From contig SADC01000139.1 in the NCBI GenBank assembly GCA_004194705.1, positions 95,943 to 159,942 of the forward strand: 64,000 nt of DNA, read 5' to 3'. Numbering within the stretch: position 1 is the first letter of the stretch; each line of letters starts with the position of its first letter. Under the pieces are notes generated by a model. The model did no database searches. It saw only the letters and a list, made by a program, of their open reading frames with translations, and had not been told where the DNA came from. Shown one piece after another: positions 22,186 through 33,600 of the stretch. The translations under genes and the position numbers were made by a program. The DNA is from Ditylenchus dipsaci (Eukaryota; Nematoda; Chromadorea; Rhabditida; Anguinidae).

Positions 22186-22333
22186 CAGCCATTAAAAAAA
22201 GTCACGGTCAAAATTCATTCACCCAGAAAAATTGCACCACTCTGTATTTTTCTATTGACAGTTACGAGATGCAATGATCTAACAACAAGGTTGCTGCTGT
22301 CCCCTTTTTTGAGGTGTCGCGCTTTGATATGTC

Positions 22334-22577
22334 CTTTAAAAAGGCATGGTTACCTGTTACAAATTTTGTCCCCGCCAATTCAAATTTTTTTCTTTATCGT
22401 CGGATTTACGTACGAATTTTTCAACTTGGTTTTTAACAAAACTTTACCTAAAATTAAATTCTAGGCCTTGTTTTGTTAGAAACCAAGCTGAAAAATCTGT
22501 ACAGAAGTTTAATGATTCGGAAATTTTTTTGAATTGGCGGGGACAAATTTGAAAACAGGAGACCATGCCTCTTTAAA
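22334..22577. mobile_element. TTTAAA-flanked MITE downstream of the CNBP gene
   Basis: TTTAAAAAGGCATGGTTACC to GGAGACCATGCCTCTTTAAA with inner TTTGTCCCCGCCAATTC and its inverse. Same family as 14992. Confidence 0.85.
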
Positions 22578-22915
22578 TATCTCTTTTATTTTTTATCGGA
22601 AGCAATATAGCAAATAATTTTGCAAAACTTTAATGTATTTAAACTTTTTAATTTACTTAAATTTTTTTCTCAACATATGTCTAACAGCCAAACCCAATAA
22701 AAGCAAAAAGAATTCAAACAATTGTATAGTGATAAAACAATTTTTTATTTTTTGGTAAACAGAACATAACAAAACAACAGAAACGAACAGTAGGAATAGG
22801 GGGCAATTTGGAAATGGGAAGAATGTCTTTGATCAATAGAAGAAGCAAAAATAATAGTGGTTGCTGGTGGTAATTGACTTTGGGTAGTAGTTGTAGTAGT
22901 AGATGGTGCAGCTGT

Positions 22916-25463
22916 CTAACGAGAGCTCTTAGGGCATTCGCGACTCATGTGGCCACTCTCCTGGCAATTATAGCATTTGCGGTCGCCTCCACCACCACCA
23001 CCTCGAGAGCTACCATCAGGACAGTCACGAGAGATGTGGCCGTCACGCCCGCAGTTGTAGCATTTGCCACTGTTGCCTCCACGGTCTCGACCGCCACCTC
23101 GGTCATCTCGTCGGTCGTCCCGACGGTCTCGGCCACCTCCTCGGTCATCTCTACCTCCTTCACTGCACTCTCTAAAAAATTGAGATTCAAATTCGAAATG
23201 ATATACCGCTAATTCCGTTTGTCGTTTTATCTAACTATCTTCTCTCTTTTGTTCCTTTTTCCAGCTTCCGGTTTAAATGTGGATTAGAATTTGAAAAAGC
23301 AGTGTTTGCAAAAAACCATAGTTGGGGCAGGGATGATATCTGTCCTTTTTATAAGATTTGTCTTTATTTTGGGACTACAATTCTTATCTTTTACAAGACT
23401 TGACGTCAAAATCTTATTTTTTTGGCACAAAAGGGCAATAAACACTGGATGAAATACATAAAATACTGTAGCATTTTTCCCCAAAAATACCCTAAAATGT
23501 CCTTATTTTGAGCAAATGCCCCTATTTTCAAATTTTGAGATATCGATGCTGCATTTGGGGTGAATTTTAATAGACTAAGGATCTTTAATTCAGGTTTGTA
23601 GTGAAAATGAAGTGCGAAAAAATTTCAAATCAGGGCTAAGGATGAGGCATTTTTTAGTCAGCTAAACTTATGCGTGAGCATAGCTTAATCAAAAAACTTT
23701 ATACTTAAACTTTACTTCAACCTGCACTTTGAGGCAGGTTGAACCTTGACCTTGAAAGGTGTGGAAACTGTGCACTCCGATCTACTTACCAACTGACAAG
23801 TTTCAGATAGGAATTTGAAGGTCACCTCAGGGTGATATTTGTTTTCAAAGTCTATTTTCGGTAACCACTTTTGCAGTGATCAGAGAAAAGAAAACTTGGC
23901 CCTATACGAGAGAAAGAGTTTTTTTGCATTGGTCTCTCTTGTGCCTTTTTGGGATGGTATTTTTTTCTCACCGCAAATACACTGCGAATGCACCGCAAAT
24001 TATTTTTTTCTCACCGCAAAAATACTTTTTTCCCCCCGCAAACCTAATTTCTGTCCAAGACCAACCAAATTTTGCATAATTTTGCGAGAATTCAAATTTT
24101 TCAGCCCGAAAATGACTTGGATTGTTCAGAATCCCACCCCGGAATGGCCAGAAGCCCCTGAAAGTTGGTTTTTCGGGGTTTACTAAAGGGGGGGAGTAAA
24201 CCTTTTGCAAAAAATCGATCGAGCGGATCAGATTTCGTGTCCGATGGGCTTAATCGCTCAAACATCCAGGTTTATGGTGGGTTTCAAAATTTTTAGTCTG
24301 AACTAACCAAACCAAGTGGTCGTCCTCTTGGATCAAAAATTTTTTTTACGTTTTTTATGTTCCAAACCTTGTTTTCTGGACCAATTAGGGAACGCTGAAG
24401 ATGGTTTGACAGTGGTAAAATGCCGTTTTCTCGGGTATTTTTTGAGTATTACACAATAATCGATTTTGATAAAATCAATTATTTGCCAAAATCTGTACTT
24501 CATCTTGAAATTTTCATTTGAGAACCCTAAAAAACCCATTTGACGTTGAAATTTGTATAATTATCCTAGGTAATAGAGGGGCAGGGCGATTTTTATAGAA
24601 TATATGTGACGACAAATGTTTTCTACCCTGAATTTGAAAAAGTGTGTTTACCGAGCAAAGTGGCCATAACCGCCGCAGTTGTAGCACTTGCTACCCCCAC
24701 CTCCACCATCACGGCCACCTCCGTCTCGTCCACCTCCATCACGGTCTCGGCCTCCACTGCGGTAGCCACCTGCAAAAATTAATTTTAAATTAAAAAAATT
24801 TGCACATGATAAGTGGTAAGTACCTCCATCACGTCCACCACCTCGAGAGTCCCGAGACTCCTCACATTCTCGGGCAAAGTGGCCGCTTTTGCCACAGTTG
24901 TAGCAAGTAGAGCCTGAAAATAATAGAAACTATAAATTTTTTGCACAAAATATGGACAAAAAAATTCAGATATTTTCTATAAAAAAATCAAGTTTTTCAT
25001 TTTCCGACCCCAAAAACAACTCCGAAGACGAAAATGCCAGCCAATCTCTCTTTTCGGTATACTCCCAAAAATCACCCAAAATATATTATATCGATATTTT
25101 AGCATTAAACCCTATTGTAAACGTAATTTTTGAACGTGTCCGACCATTTTAGAATCGACAATTTTTTGATAAAAATGGACTGGGGGGGGCGGCTGTTACC
25201 AAGATAAAGGGATGGCTGGAATCCTTATTCGTTAAAACATCAAAAAAAATTTTTGGCGTCTAACTAATATTCTTGCAACTAAGACAGTTTTCAATAAATT
25301 CAAAGATCTTTTAAAATGTATCAAACTACTTACTTCCTCCACCACCACCACCTCCACGTCCTCCTCCACCGCCTCCTCGTCGGTCATCCCCTCCTCCATT
25401 GGGGCACTCTCGAGCAAAATGTCCAGTCTCGTGGCAACGATAACACTCCGTAGATCCACTCAT
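22916..25463 (-). CDS. cnbp: CNBP-like protein with five CCHC zinc knuckles and RGG linkers
   Basis: Four minus-strand exons give 197 aa in a single intact frame: 25463-25334, 24913-24824, 24769-24652 and 23171-22916. Five CX2CX4HX4C knuckles are visible: [14 protein letters not shown] (residues 7-20), [28 protein letters not shown] (split by intron 3), [14 protein letters not shown] and [14 protein letters not shown] near the C-terminus. They are separated by Gly/Arg/Asp-rich linkers. CNBP-type proteins bind single-stranded nucleic acids, chiefly G-rich RNA, and promote translation; this is a family role, not shown here. Vertebrate CNBP has seven knuckles, so this is a shorter form. Intron 3 is 1.5 kb and contains MITE fragments. 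It could instead be another CCHC RNA-binding protein. Confidence 0.9.
23968..24320. repeat. MITE fragments in the CNBP intron
   Basis: Tandem TCACCGCAAAAATACTTTTT-like units (23968-24050) are followed by a fragment of the 13365-13950 palindrome (GGGGTTTACTAAAGGGGG, GAGCGGATCAGATTTCG). Next is a copy of the GCTGAAGATGGTTTGACAGT family, also at 32790 and 47345. Confidence 0.6.
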
Positions 25464-25769
25464 GCTGCTTGCTCCTGAACTCTACTCAACGTCAACAACA
25501 CTAATAGTAGACGGCCAACTCAGCAGCTATAGCTCCTATATCAACCCCTCCTCACTCACACACACCTCAACCCCTCAACAACAACAACCCAAAACCAGAC
25601 CTAGAATAAAACTAGTGTTTTATTGCTGCAAATCATAATGTATAAGCAAATAAAAAATCTTAATAATCAGACAAACAAAGTAGTAGAAATGGTAGCAGTA
25701 GAAAACCAGATACATCTTATTTCCTCTAATATAATGGCCCGACTTAATTTGAAACCGTGTTTGTGGCAT

Positions 25770-26160
25770 TGTGTTTTGACCCATTTTTCAAAGACTTCTC
25801 TCGGGCAAACCTTTTTCTTGCCGTAAAAATAACTCTTTTTGCCGCGAAAACACTTTTTTCTGCCACAGAAATACTTTTTTGCTGTAAAAAACTTCCTTTG
25901 CAGCAAATTTTTTCTCGGTGTGAAACCACGTTTCACGGCAAAAGAAAATATGCGTTACGGCAGTAAAAAGTATTTTAGCGGCGACGAAAAGTATTTCTAC
26001 GGCAAAAAATTTTGCGGCAAAAAAAGTATTTCTACGGAAAGAAAAAGGTTGGCCCACTTCTCTCAGGCAAGCTATACTTCTTTTTATAGCCAATGAGATG
26101 AGCTACAAAGTAAGCGGTAACTCACCTGAGAGATGTCTTCGAAAATGGGTCAAAAACACG
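25770..26160. mobile_element. iterated-arm element upstream of CNBP
   Basis: TTTTGACCCATTTTTCAAAG at the left faces GAAAATGGGTCAAAA at the right. Inside are inverted runs of GCCGTAAAAATACTTTTT-like units. The short ORFs here are translations of these repeats. Confidence 0.65.
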
Positions 26161-26690
26161 AGGCTACAAAATTATTTAATTGTATTGTCATTGTATTATT
26201 TTTTAGAAAATGTTCAGCAAATTAAATAAAAATACGAAAAAAAAATTCTGCAAAATTAAGATATGCCCATTCTATCAGAAGAAATACGGTAATTTTATTC
26301 GACCTTTAAAATTAAGATAAAATGGAATTAGTATGAATAAAGGGCAAATATTCTGATTTGAGTAATTATAAAAATTCAACAAACATTTAATTGCCCATTT
26401 CGTACCAATTTTATCTTATCGGACTTCTAAAAGTCAAGTAAAATCATATTTTTGCGGATCATGGTGATACAGGACGGATTAATCGATTTCAGAAAGCCTT
26501 AATTTTTTCCTGACGCGATTTCGAAAAGCGACTGTTTTGCATCCTGCTTGACTTGAGAAACAAATTTATTTTGGTATATGATGTTACAAACATGATTCTC
26601 TCTTGGTATCCACTGTGATGTGTACTCTACCTAATCTGACCATCAGCCATAACGACCGGAGTGACTGAAAAAATAGTTGTTTTCACACTA
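26160..26690. other. AT-rich intergenic DNA
   Basis: Nothing is recognisable as a gene or a named repeat family. Confidence 0.5.
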
Positions 26691-26925
26691 TACCGTATTT
26701 CCTCGATTAACTCCCCATGGGAGTTATTTTTTCAATTATACCCCCAACAAATTGGAAAAATTTGAGATCGATTTTGTGATTTTAGGGTACTCAACCAAAA
26801 TCTGAAAAGTGTAATCAGGTAAACTCGTAGTAACTAAAAAATGCAAAAATCAGATTTGCGAAATGTTTGCTTTAGGCTGAGATATGGGGTCCGTAGGGTG
26901 GGGAGCTATCAGAGGAAATACGGTG
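26691..26925. mobile_element. CCGTATTTCCTC-type MITE
   Basis: ACCGTATTTCCTCGATTAAC with CCCCATGGG nearby faces GGGGAGCTATCAGAGGAAATACGGT. A degenerate relative runs from 27903 to about 28105. Confidence 0.75.
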
Positions 26926-28368
26926 AACTGAATAAAATTGATGTTTAAATAAATTAGTATGCGAAAAAACTATTTTCTGAAATTGCGCCAGGAAAAAATT
27001 CCTAAAATTTTTTGGACGGCCTGTAGAACATAAAGTCAAAAAGCATAAAAAAGTTCTTGCAAGTTCGACTCCACCTCCGGTCCAGCAATTTTTTTATACC
27101 GATTTCCAAAGTCACTAACTGATTTTTATATTGATGATTCACACTCAAAAAAAGCAAAGCAATAAAATCTCTGATCTATTCACAAAAAATTAAATGCTGC
27201 ATAGGCGGGGTCGAGCTTGTATGATGTTTGGACAATTTTTTTTGCTTGATAAACAAGACAATTATTTAAAAACAATAATAAACTGCAGTGTTAAATTTGT
27301 TATGATCAAAAAGAAAAGGCATTGACCGCCAAAATTTGGGTTGCGATTAATAGTAAGAGGGGAGCTAGGAAATAGAAATGAGCAGAAGAAAGATGGCGGG
27401 AGTGCGCAAGTTGGCACTAATACTACTACTCCACTGCCCCGCACAATGACAGGATTGGGCAGCTACACAGCCCTACCATTGGCCAATCCAGTGATGTTCA
27501 GGCAGCCATTCTCGTGTTGCCATTTAAACGTGGGTTTTTGTTCAGCAATTGCCAAATTTTGTGGAGTTTGAAAAAGGATGATTTGAAATTTATTATATTA
27601 GACGAGCTGTCAGCTTTTTTGATTCGCTTAATTTTTTTAACAGTTTTCTGGATTTTTAATTTTTTTTCAAAAGCTTTTGTTTTTAGAAAATTCATTCTAT
27701 ACAGCCCCCCCCCCTCGGGAACAAGTCTAGGGCGCCAATGTATTGGAGGAGCCACTATATTGGAAGGCCAATGTATTGGAGTTTGAAACCCTTCTGAACT
27801 TACGGGCCTATTATATCGAAGTTTATCTGTAGAGTCAACCCTCGTTAACCTGACACCCTTTAAGCCTAGGGTCCAACACTTTTATGCATAAATTTATGTA
27901 ATGCCGTATTTCCCTGGCGCGTATTTTTCGATCGAACTCTAGGGGGATTAGGTGCTTATTAGAGTCATTTTGTAACTTTTGGGTGTTCAACCAAAGTCCT
28001 AAACGTAGAATAAGTGGAGCTCACGGTAGTTAACAAAATGCAAAAAAAATTCTGCTCCGAGATACAAAACCTCGAACTCAAAGGAGGAACTTAGAGGGAA
28101 TAAACCAATTATACCAAATTTTATTCAGGATTGTTCTAACGCCAGCGTTTAATTTTTTCCGGCGTTTAAACGCGTTACTTAAATGCCGGATAAATGCCAG
28201 CGTTTATAAACGCCGGCGTTTTAAAGGCGTTATGCCGCAATAAAACCAAACGTCGGCGTAACGCCGGCGTTGTTAAACGCCGGCTTTAAAGTCGTTGTTA
28301 AATATATACAATAAATTGTTCTTGAGTATTTTGGTAAACTTTTTTTATTTAATCAGCATAATTTTTAT

Positions 28369-28390
28369 TATTATTATTATTTATTAACGC
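28369..28390 (-). repeat. trinucleotide tail of the retrotransposon
   Basis: Read on the minus strand, AATAATAATAATAATAA follows the reverse transcriptase stop by about 50 bases. Several non-LTR clades carry such short tandem 3' tails. Confidence 0.55.
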
Positions 28391-28437
28391 GAAAGTAAGT
28401 TAAGTACACAGCAATAACAAATACAATCACGCAACTA

Positions 28438-29131
28438 TTACAAATCTACAAGTTTTATAAGATCTATTTTCTCTAAATTAAGTTTAAATGATTGGATAGT
28501 TCCGGAAGAAATTACAGCGATAGGCAAATTATAGTAAAGCTTAGAGACTCTAATACAGAAATGGTTGTATCTTACATTAGTTTTACACACTGGAATAGTT
28601 AATTTAGATTCTAATCCTCTAGTCTTAGAAGCTTTTAACATTGGCATATGACTCAAATTAACAATGGCAAGTTTAAGCACAATTTGTGATAGAAAACTAA
28701 GTCAAGCACTATTCGTCTATATTGAAGAGATTTTAACCCAATATTTTTAGCAATTTTTCATATGATGGTTTGTCTGGGTACTTCGTTTTCAAAGAGCGGT
28801 AATATATTATATTAACTGCCATCGATTGAACTTTTTCTAATTTTGTAATTTCCTTAGCATAACTGGGATTAAAGAGGATAGAGTTAAATTCAAGTATTGG
28901 TCGAACGTACGTAACATACATTTGGCATAGGAATTTCGAATTATTTGATCGGATAGCCTTGAATAAAGAAAATAATTTCAACGATGCAATTTTTCGAGTG
29001 TAATCGATGTGCACTTTCCATCTCAGGTCAGGTGTGATTATTATACCTAGGTCTTTAATAGAGTCGGTAACAGCCGGTATGCTAAAATCATTAACTAAAT
29101 ATTGAAATTGATTCGAGTTTCGAGTTGTCAT
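28438..29131 (-). pseudogene. non-LTR retrotransposon, 3' end of reverse transcriptase
   Basis: Frame 29131-28733 reads SIKDLGIIITPDLRWKVHI, YVRPILEFNSILFNPSY and KLEKVQ. This is the thumb/connection region typical of CR1/jockey-like reverse transcriptases. A second frame, 28680-28438, continues with TIPVCKTNVRYNHFCIRVS and SFKLNLEKIDLI, the usual C-terminal end. There is a frameshift or stop between the two. The 5' side is cut at the hAT fragment near 29130. No FADD-box palm remains, so the copy is inactive. Confidence 0.72.
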
Positions 29132-29569
29132 TTCGAGTTAGACTCGACTCGAAAAAAATTTGGAGTTTTTTTATTTTTTCTGCTCTGTCGTAAACTAAGA
29201 CCTTTAACGCGTTGTCGTAAGCTTTCCATACATCCTGAAATTTTCTTTCATCTGCTGACTGCTTTAATGTTCGATTGGCGAGCGAAGAATAGAGTGCATT
29301 TTCGTAATCTTGCTCTCATGGCTTGCAAATACTTGGCAATCTCACTTTCGAGCGTGGCTTCTGAACGGTGCTTTTCTAAGGCCAGTCTTCTTTTTGCTCA
29401 CTCATTAAGGTCTCGATTAGCAAAAGAGACTGCAGCTAACCTTGTCGTTATCGAAGCTCTTCTCGCAGATAAGGTATTAGGACAAGCAAAAAACAAAGAA
29501 AAGCCAACACAAACAATTGATATTTTGTTAAAAACTGATGTGGGATTTTATTGTTTGGAATTGGTCTAA
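29130..29569 (+). pseudogene. hAT transposase C-terminal dimerisation domain fragment
   Basis: The frame at 29102-29569 contains LALMACKYLAISLSSVASER, CFSKAS and RSRLAKETAANLVVIEALL. This matches the hAT dimerisation domain pattern (LA..A..yL.i..ssvasER.FS.. ..R..L). The catalytic part is absent. Downstream, CGAGTGCTCGATAACCCT (about 29728-29745) is a hAT-like terminal sequence similar to the element at 37797, so this piece came from a second hAT family. Confidence 0.75.
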
Positions 29570-29979
29570 TAAATTTGTTTTGAGAAATCCAGTCTACGAA
29601 AAAGTATTTGGCTTAATTTAGGTCTAAAAATTTGCTTTAATGGCGGCGAAGCCGTTGAGAAAAATTTCGATTTTTCGAGCCGAGCACTCAAAAGTTTCGA
29701 GTCGAGCGCTCGACTCGAAAATTTCGAGTGCTCGATAACCCTAATAATGAACAAGGTATACATGTAAAGTTCTTATATGAAAGATGGGTAAAGCTAAAAA
29801 ATCGTAAAACCATCGACAAAATTTTTTTTGCCTATTAAAATCTAAACGCCGGCTTAACGCCTCAATGAAAACAAACGCCGGCGTTACGCCGGCTGCCCGG
29901 CGTTAGAACAATCCTGATTTTATTTGCCAGTCCATTCCAAACGATCGCAAGTTTTGATTTTGGTTTCAGATTTTGATTA

Positions 29980-30402
29980 CAGTCAAACCTCTCTACTATG
30001 GCACCCCAAAAGTTCGTTCCCCTTGGGTCCGACACTTTTTTTAACACGATTTTTGAAGGCTTTTATCCATTCTGTTTTGACAGTCTGGTCCCAAATATCG
30101 TAAGGATTCCGATTTTGCCGATCGTTTTTCAGAATTATAAAGAAAATTCTTCTAAAAAAGCAAAAACTCAGTTTAAAAACAGGAAAATTCAAAAATTTCT
30201 GTTTTTAAACTGAGTTTTTGCTTTTTTAGAAGAATTTTCTTTATAATTCTGAAAAACGATCGGCACAATCGGAACCTTACGATATTTGGGACCAGACTGT
30301 CAAAACAGAAATAGCAAAAGCCTTCAAAAATAGAGGTAAAAAAAGTGTCGGACCCAAGGCGGGAACGAACTTTTGGGGTGCCATAGTAGAGAGGTTTGAC
30401 TG
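29980..30402. mobile_element. pogo/Tigger-like MITE, TA target
   Basis: CAGTCAAACCTCTCTACTAT and its inverse bound a 423-bp near-perfect palindrome with TA on each side. The internal motif GTCCGACACTTTTTTT also occurs at 45830, 46470 and, alone, at 525 and 7349. Confidence 0.88.
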
Positions 30403-30610
30403 TAGTTGTCATTTTTCTCAAAATTCTCGAATTTGCCATAAAGATCTTGGAGGGTCATTATATTATATGAGGGGTGTTTTAATAAACAGGGGCCAAGCCT
30501 AGGGACCACTATGTAAAAGGCCGCTATATGCTTTTTTATTTCGCTAAACACTAACCACACACAATTCTTATTTTTGTCCTTTGTTGCAGAAATCAGCCTT
30601 TTATAGAAAC

Positions 30611-33600
30611 ATGGAAGAGGACTATGGTATGGAGAAGGCAATCGCCATCCCAGCTCTAGGTCATTACCCTAGAGAGCCTATCTCAACTGGAGTAAGAACT
30701 TTTATTTTCGGATTTCCAAAGCCGAGATAATAAGCACCGATTTTAGACCACTCTGATCGCACTGCAATATGACGAAGGTGTTGTTGTGGGCACCGACTCT
30801 CGCACTAGTGCTGGGTAATCTTATTAAATATTTTTCAGTGTTTGATTAAAAGTTTTTTTTATTTTGCAGCTCATTTATCGCCAGTCGAGCCACAAACAAG
30901 ATCACCCCAATTACCAAGAGCATTGTGGTGTGCAGATCAGGCAGTGCTGCTGATACTCAAGCCATTGCTGATATTGTCAGCTACTATGTGGAAACTTATG
31001 AGTAAGTTACTTTTCTGTTTACAGTCAAACCTTGGTGATCCGGCACCGTAAAAGCCCAAGTGCACCTCCCCTTCCAAAGAGTATGAGTTCGCTAGCCGTA
31101 GAACAGGGTGGTGCATATTCAGAAAACCCCGATTCTTTCGCCGCGAAGCGGCAAAATACCCTTAGCATTGCTACGAAAAAAGTTATGATAGTAAACACAA
31201 CACCCCTAACTCACACCCCTCAATTTTAATACTCCATGGAGGGCGTGCACTTCGTATACTGTCATCCGGCAGTCCAGTTATTTAGCACCCTCTTATTTCC
31301 TGTATTTCCTTTCCGTATCTGGTCCCGCATGGAAATCGTTTTAATTCAAATTAAACCACATTTATAGGTTGCAGGTTCGAGTCTCTCTGGGTGTGAACTT
31401 TCTTTTTTTCACATTTTTTCAGGGATTGAGCTTAACTCACACTGAGTGTCAGACTTATAAATACTAATCAATCGATCCTGGACATTTCCAGGATTGCTTT
31501 TTTGGTCAAAAATCATATTGAAATTTCATTTGAAGTAAAAGAAAGCCAGCCATAATCCATATGCTTCGATTTATATTGCCTCTAGCTGTTTTATTATTTT
31601 TCTTACAGTGATTAGCAATTTTCTATACTCATGAATGCACTAGGTACTTGACAAAAAAAATTCGACCCTACTATAGAATACCCCCCCCCCAAAATCCGAC
31701 CTTTTAAAACTTAAGTAAAAAGTACCCAAATTTATGTCCCAGACCCCGGAAAATGTGCGCAAACTCTTCATTAGTAACAACTTCCGTACGCTGGCCTACC
31801 CCCAAGCCTAAGGGCTAAGCCTAAACTTGTTGTTTGCAAGGGTAGTTACAGCGATTTTATAAGGTCGGATTTGGGGGGGGGTATTCTATAGTAGCGCCAA
31901 AAATTCTATACCGAAATTTTACTTCGATAATTGGGTTGCTTGCAAAGTTTTATTTACCAAAGAAAAAGTATGATTGAATAAGGTCCCCTGCCTATGAAGC
32001 ATCCTTATCCCCCCCTAGCTTAGATATATATATGTGGAATCCTTCCTGATAATTTTGCTGCGTTCGCAACACAATTAGAATTATTATTTTGATATCCAAC
32101 TAGTGAATAAAATGTGAAAAAAATAAAGTTCACACCCAGAGAGACTCGAAACTGCAACCTATAAATGTGGTTTAATTTGAATTAAAACGATTTCCATGCG
32201 GGACCAGATACGGAAAGGAAATACTCCCCCCCCCCTTTAATTTGTTTGTTAGGACCAAAATTGTAATTTTACCCACCCCAACTATATTCTTAGGGTAGGT
32301 ACCTCCTGGTCAGGTGAATATACACCTGGATGTCCTGAAAATCAAAATTTAGTTCAAATTTATAACGAACCTTTTTATTGACTTAAAATCGTGTAGGAAG
32401 TCAAGTTTTTAGTAACGAATTGAGATTTTCATCTCCCAAAGACCTTGGTTAATTATCACTCAGGTAGGTGAATATCCACTTCGCTTCCCAATAAAACTAA
32501 GAATTAGCCGAATTTAAAACTAACTACTTTTTCTAACCTAAAATCGCATGGCAAAACTGGTTTGTGAAACACCAAAATTGCGATTTTACCCATCTGGCCT
32601 ACAAAATCTGGAGAGGGTACCAGCTGATCAAGTGGATATCCACCCTAATTGGCCTGAAATAAAATAGAGAATCTCAATACCTGTTTTTCTATGAACCAAC
32701 CGCAGTTTTGCTGGATGCCCGATATACCAACAAAACTAAGTAGTCGTCCACTTGGATCAAAAATTTTTTTTTCGTTTTTGCGTTCCAAAACCTATTTTCT
32801 GTACCAATGCGAGCATTCTAAAGATGGTTTGACAGTAGTAAAATTTCGTTTTGATGGTATTTTCACAGTTCTCGAAAATCTCGCAAAACTTAATTTTAGC
32901 ACTGTCATACCATCTTTAATATGCTTGAATTAGTGCAAAAAACAAGTTTTGGATTCCCAATAACGTAAAAAAAATCGATCCAAGTGGTCGACCACTTGGT
33001 TTAGTTGGTGCATGGGAGATCCGAATGATCCAGCTGCTAGCATGGTCAGATGCTTTGCAAAAAATAGTCTAATATACAATCTAGCTATTGTCGACTAAGT
33101 ACTGCCATTTAGGTACCACTAAATAGAAATTACTATCCACCACCACCCAAGTACCATCACCCAGGCACTTCCACCTGAGTACCGATTCATGCTCACTGCC
33201 TTGTCACTACCACTAAGTACTACTTTCACGGTACTACCACCTTCATACTATCACGTGTATTCGCTACGGGATAGGAAACTACTCATAGGAAACAACTCCA
33301 AAGCTGGGTTCTTAATGTTTTAGCATTATAAAATCATGTTCAGGACATAATTCTAGATGGTACAATAATTTTTAATTACTTTTAATTAAATCCAATATTT
33401 CGGATTCTGGAGGTGTTACGTTTAGAGGAGACACCACGGGATTACCCTATCATCCTGAGGCTCACGGGTCTTATAAATACAAATACAGTCGAGTCTCGAT
33501 TTAACGTACCCCTGGGGACCGGCCCTAGGGGTACGTTAAATCGAGGGGTACGTTATATCGGGGGTAAATTTGACGGAGTTTATTATTGGAGGGACCGGCC

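Larger units (their letters stand above)
28126..29916. mobile_element. hAT-type element with perfect 8-bp target duplication, filled with other transposons
   Basis: ATTTTATT is repeated exactly at 28118-28125 and 29917-29924. The ends CAGGATTGTTCTAACGCC / GGCGTTAGAACAATCCTG are perfect inverted repeats. Subterminal arms are runs of AACGCCGGCGTT. The interior contains a non-LTR retrotransposon 3' end (minus) and a hAT transposase fragment (plus). A small relative with the same ends is at 57263-57654. Confidence 0.9.

Noticed and set aside
22874..23212. Plus-strand 112-codon Ser/Thr/Val-rich ORF
   Set aside because: Antisense reading of the last CNBP exon, whose minus-strand frame has three zinc-knuckle segments and proper splice sites.
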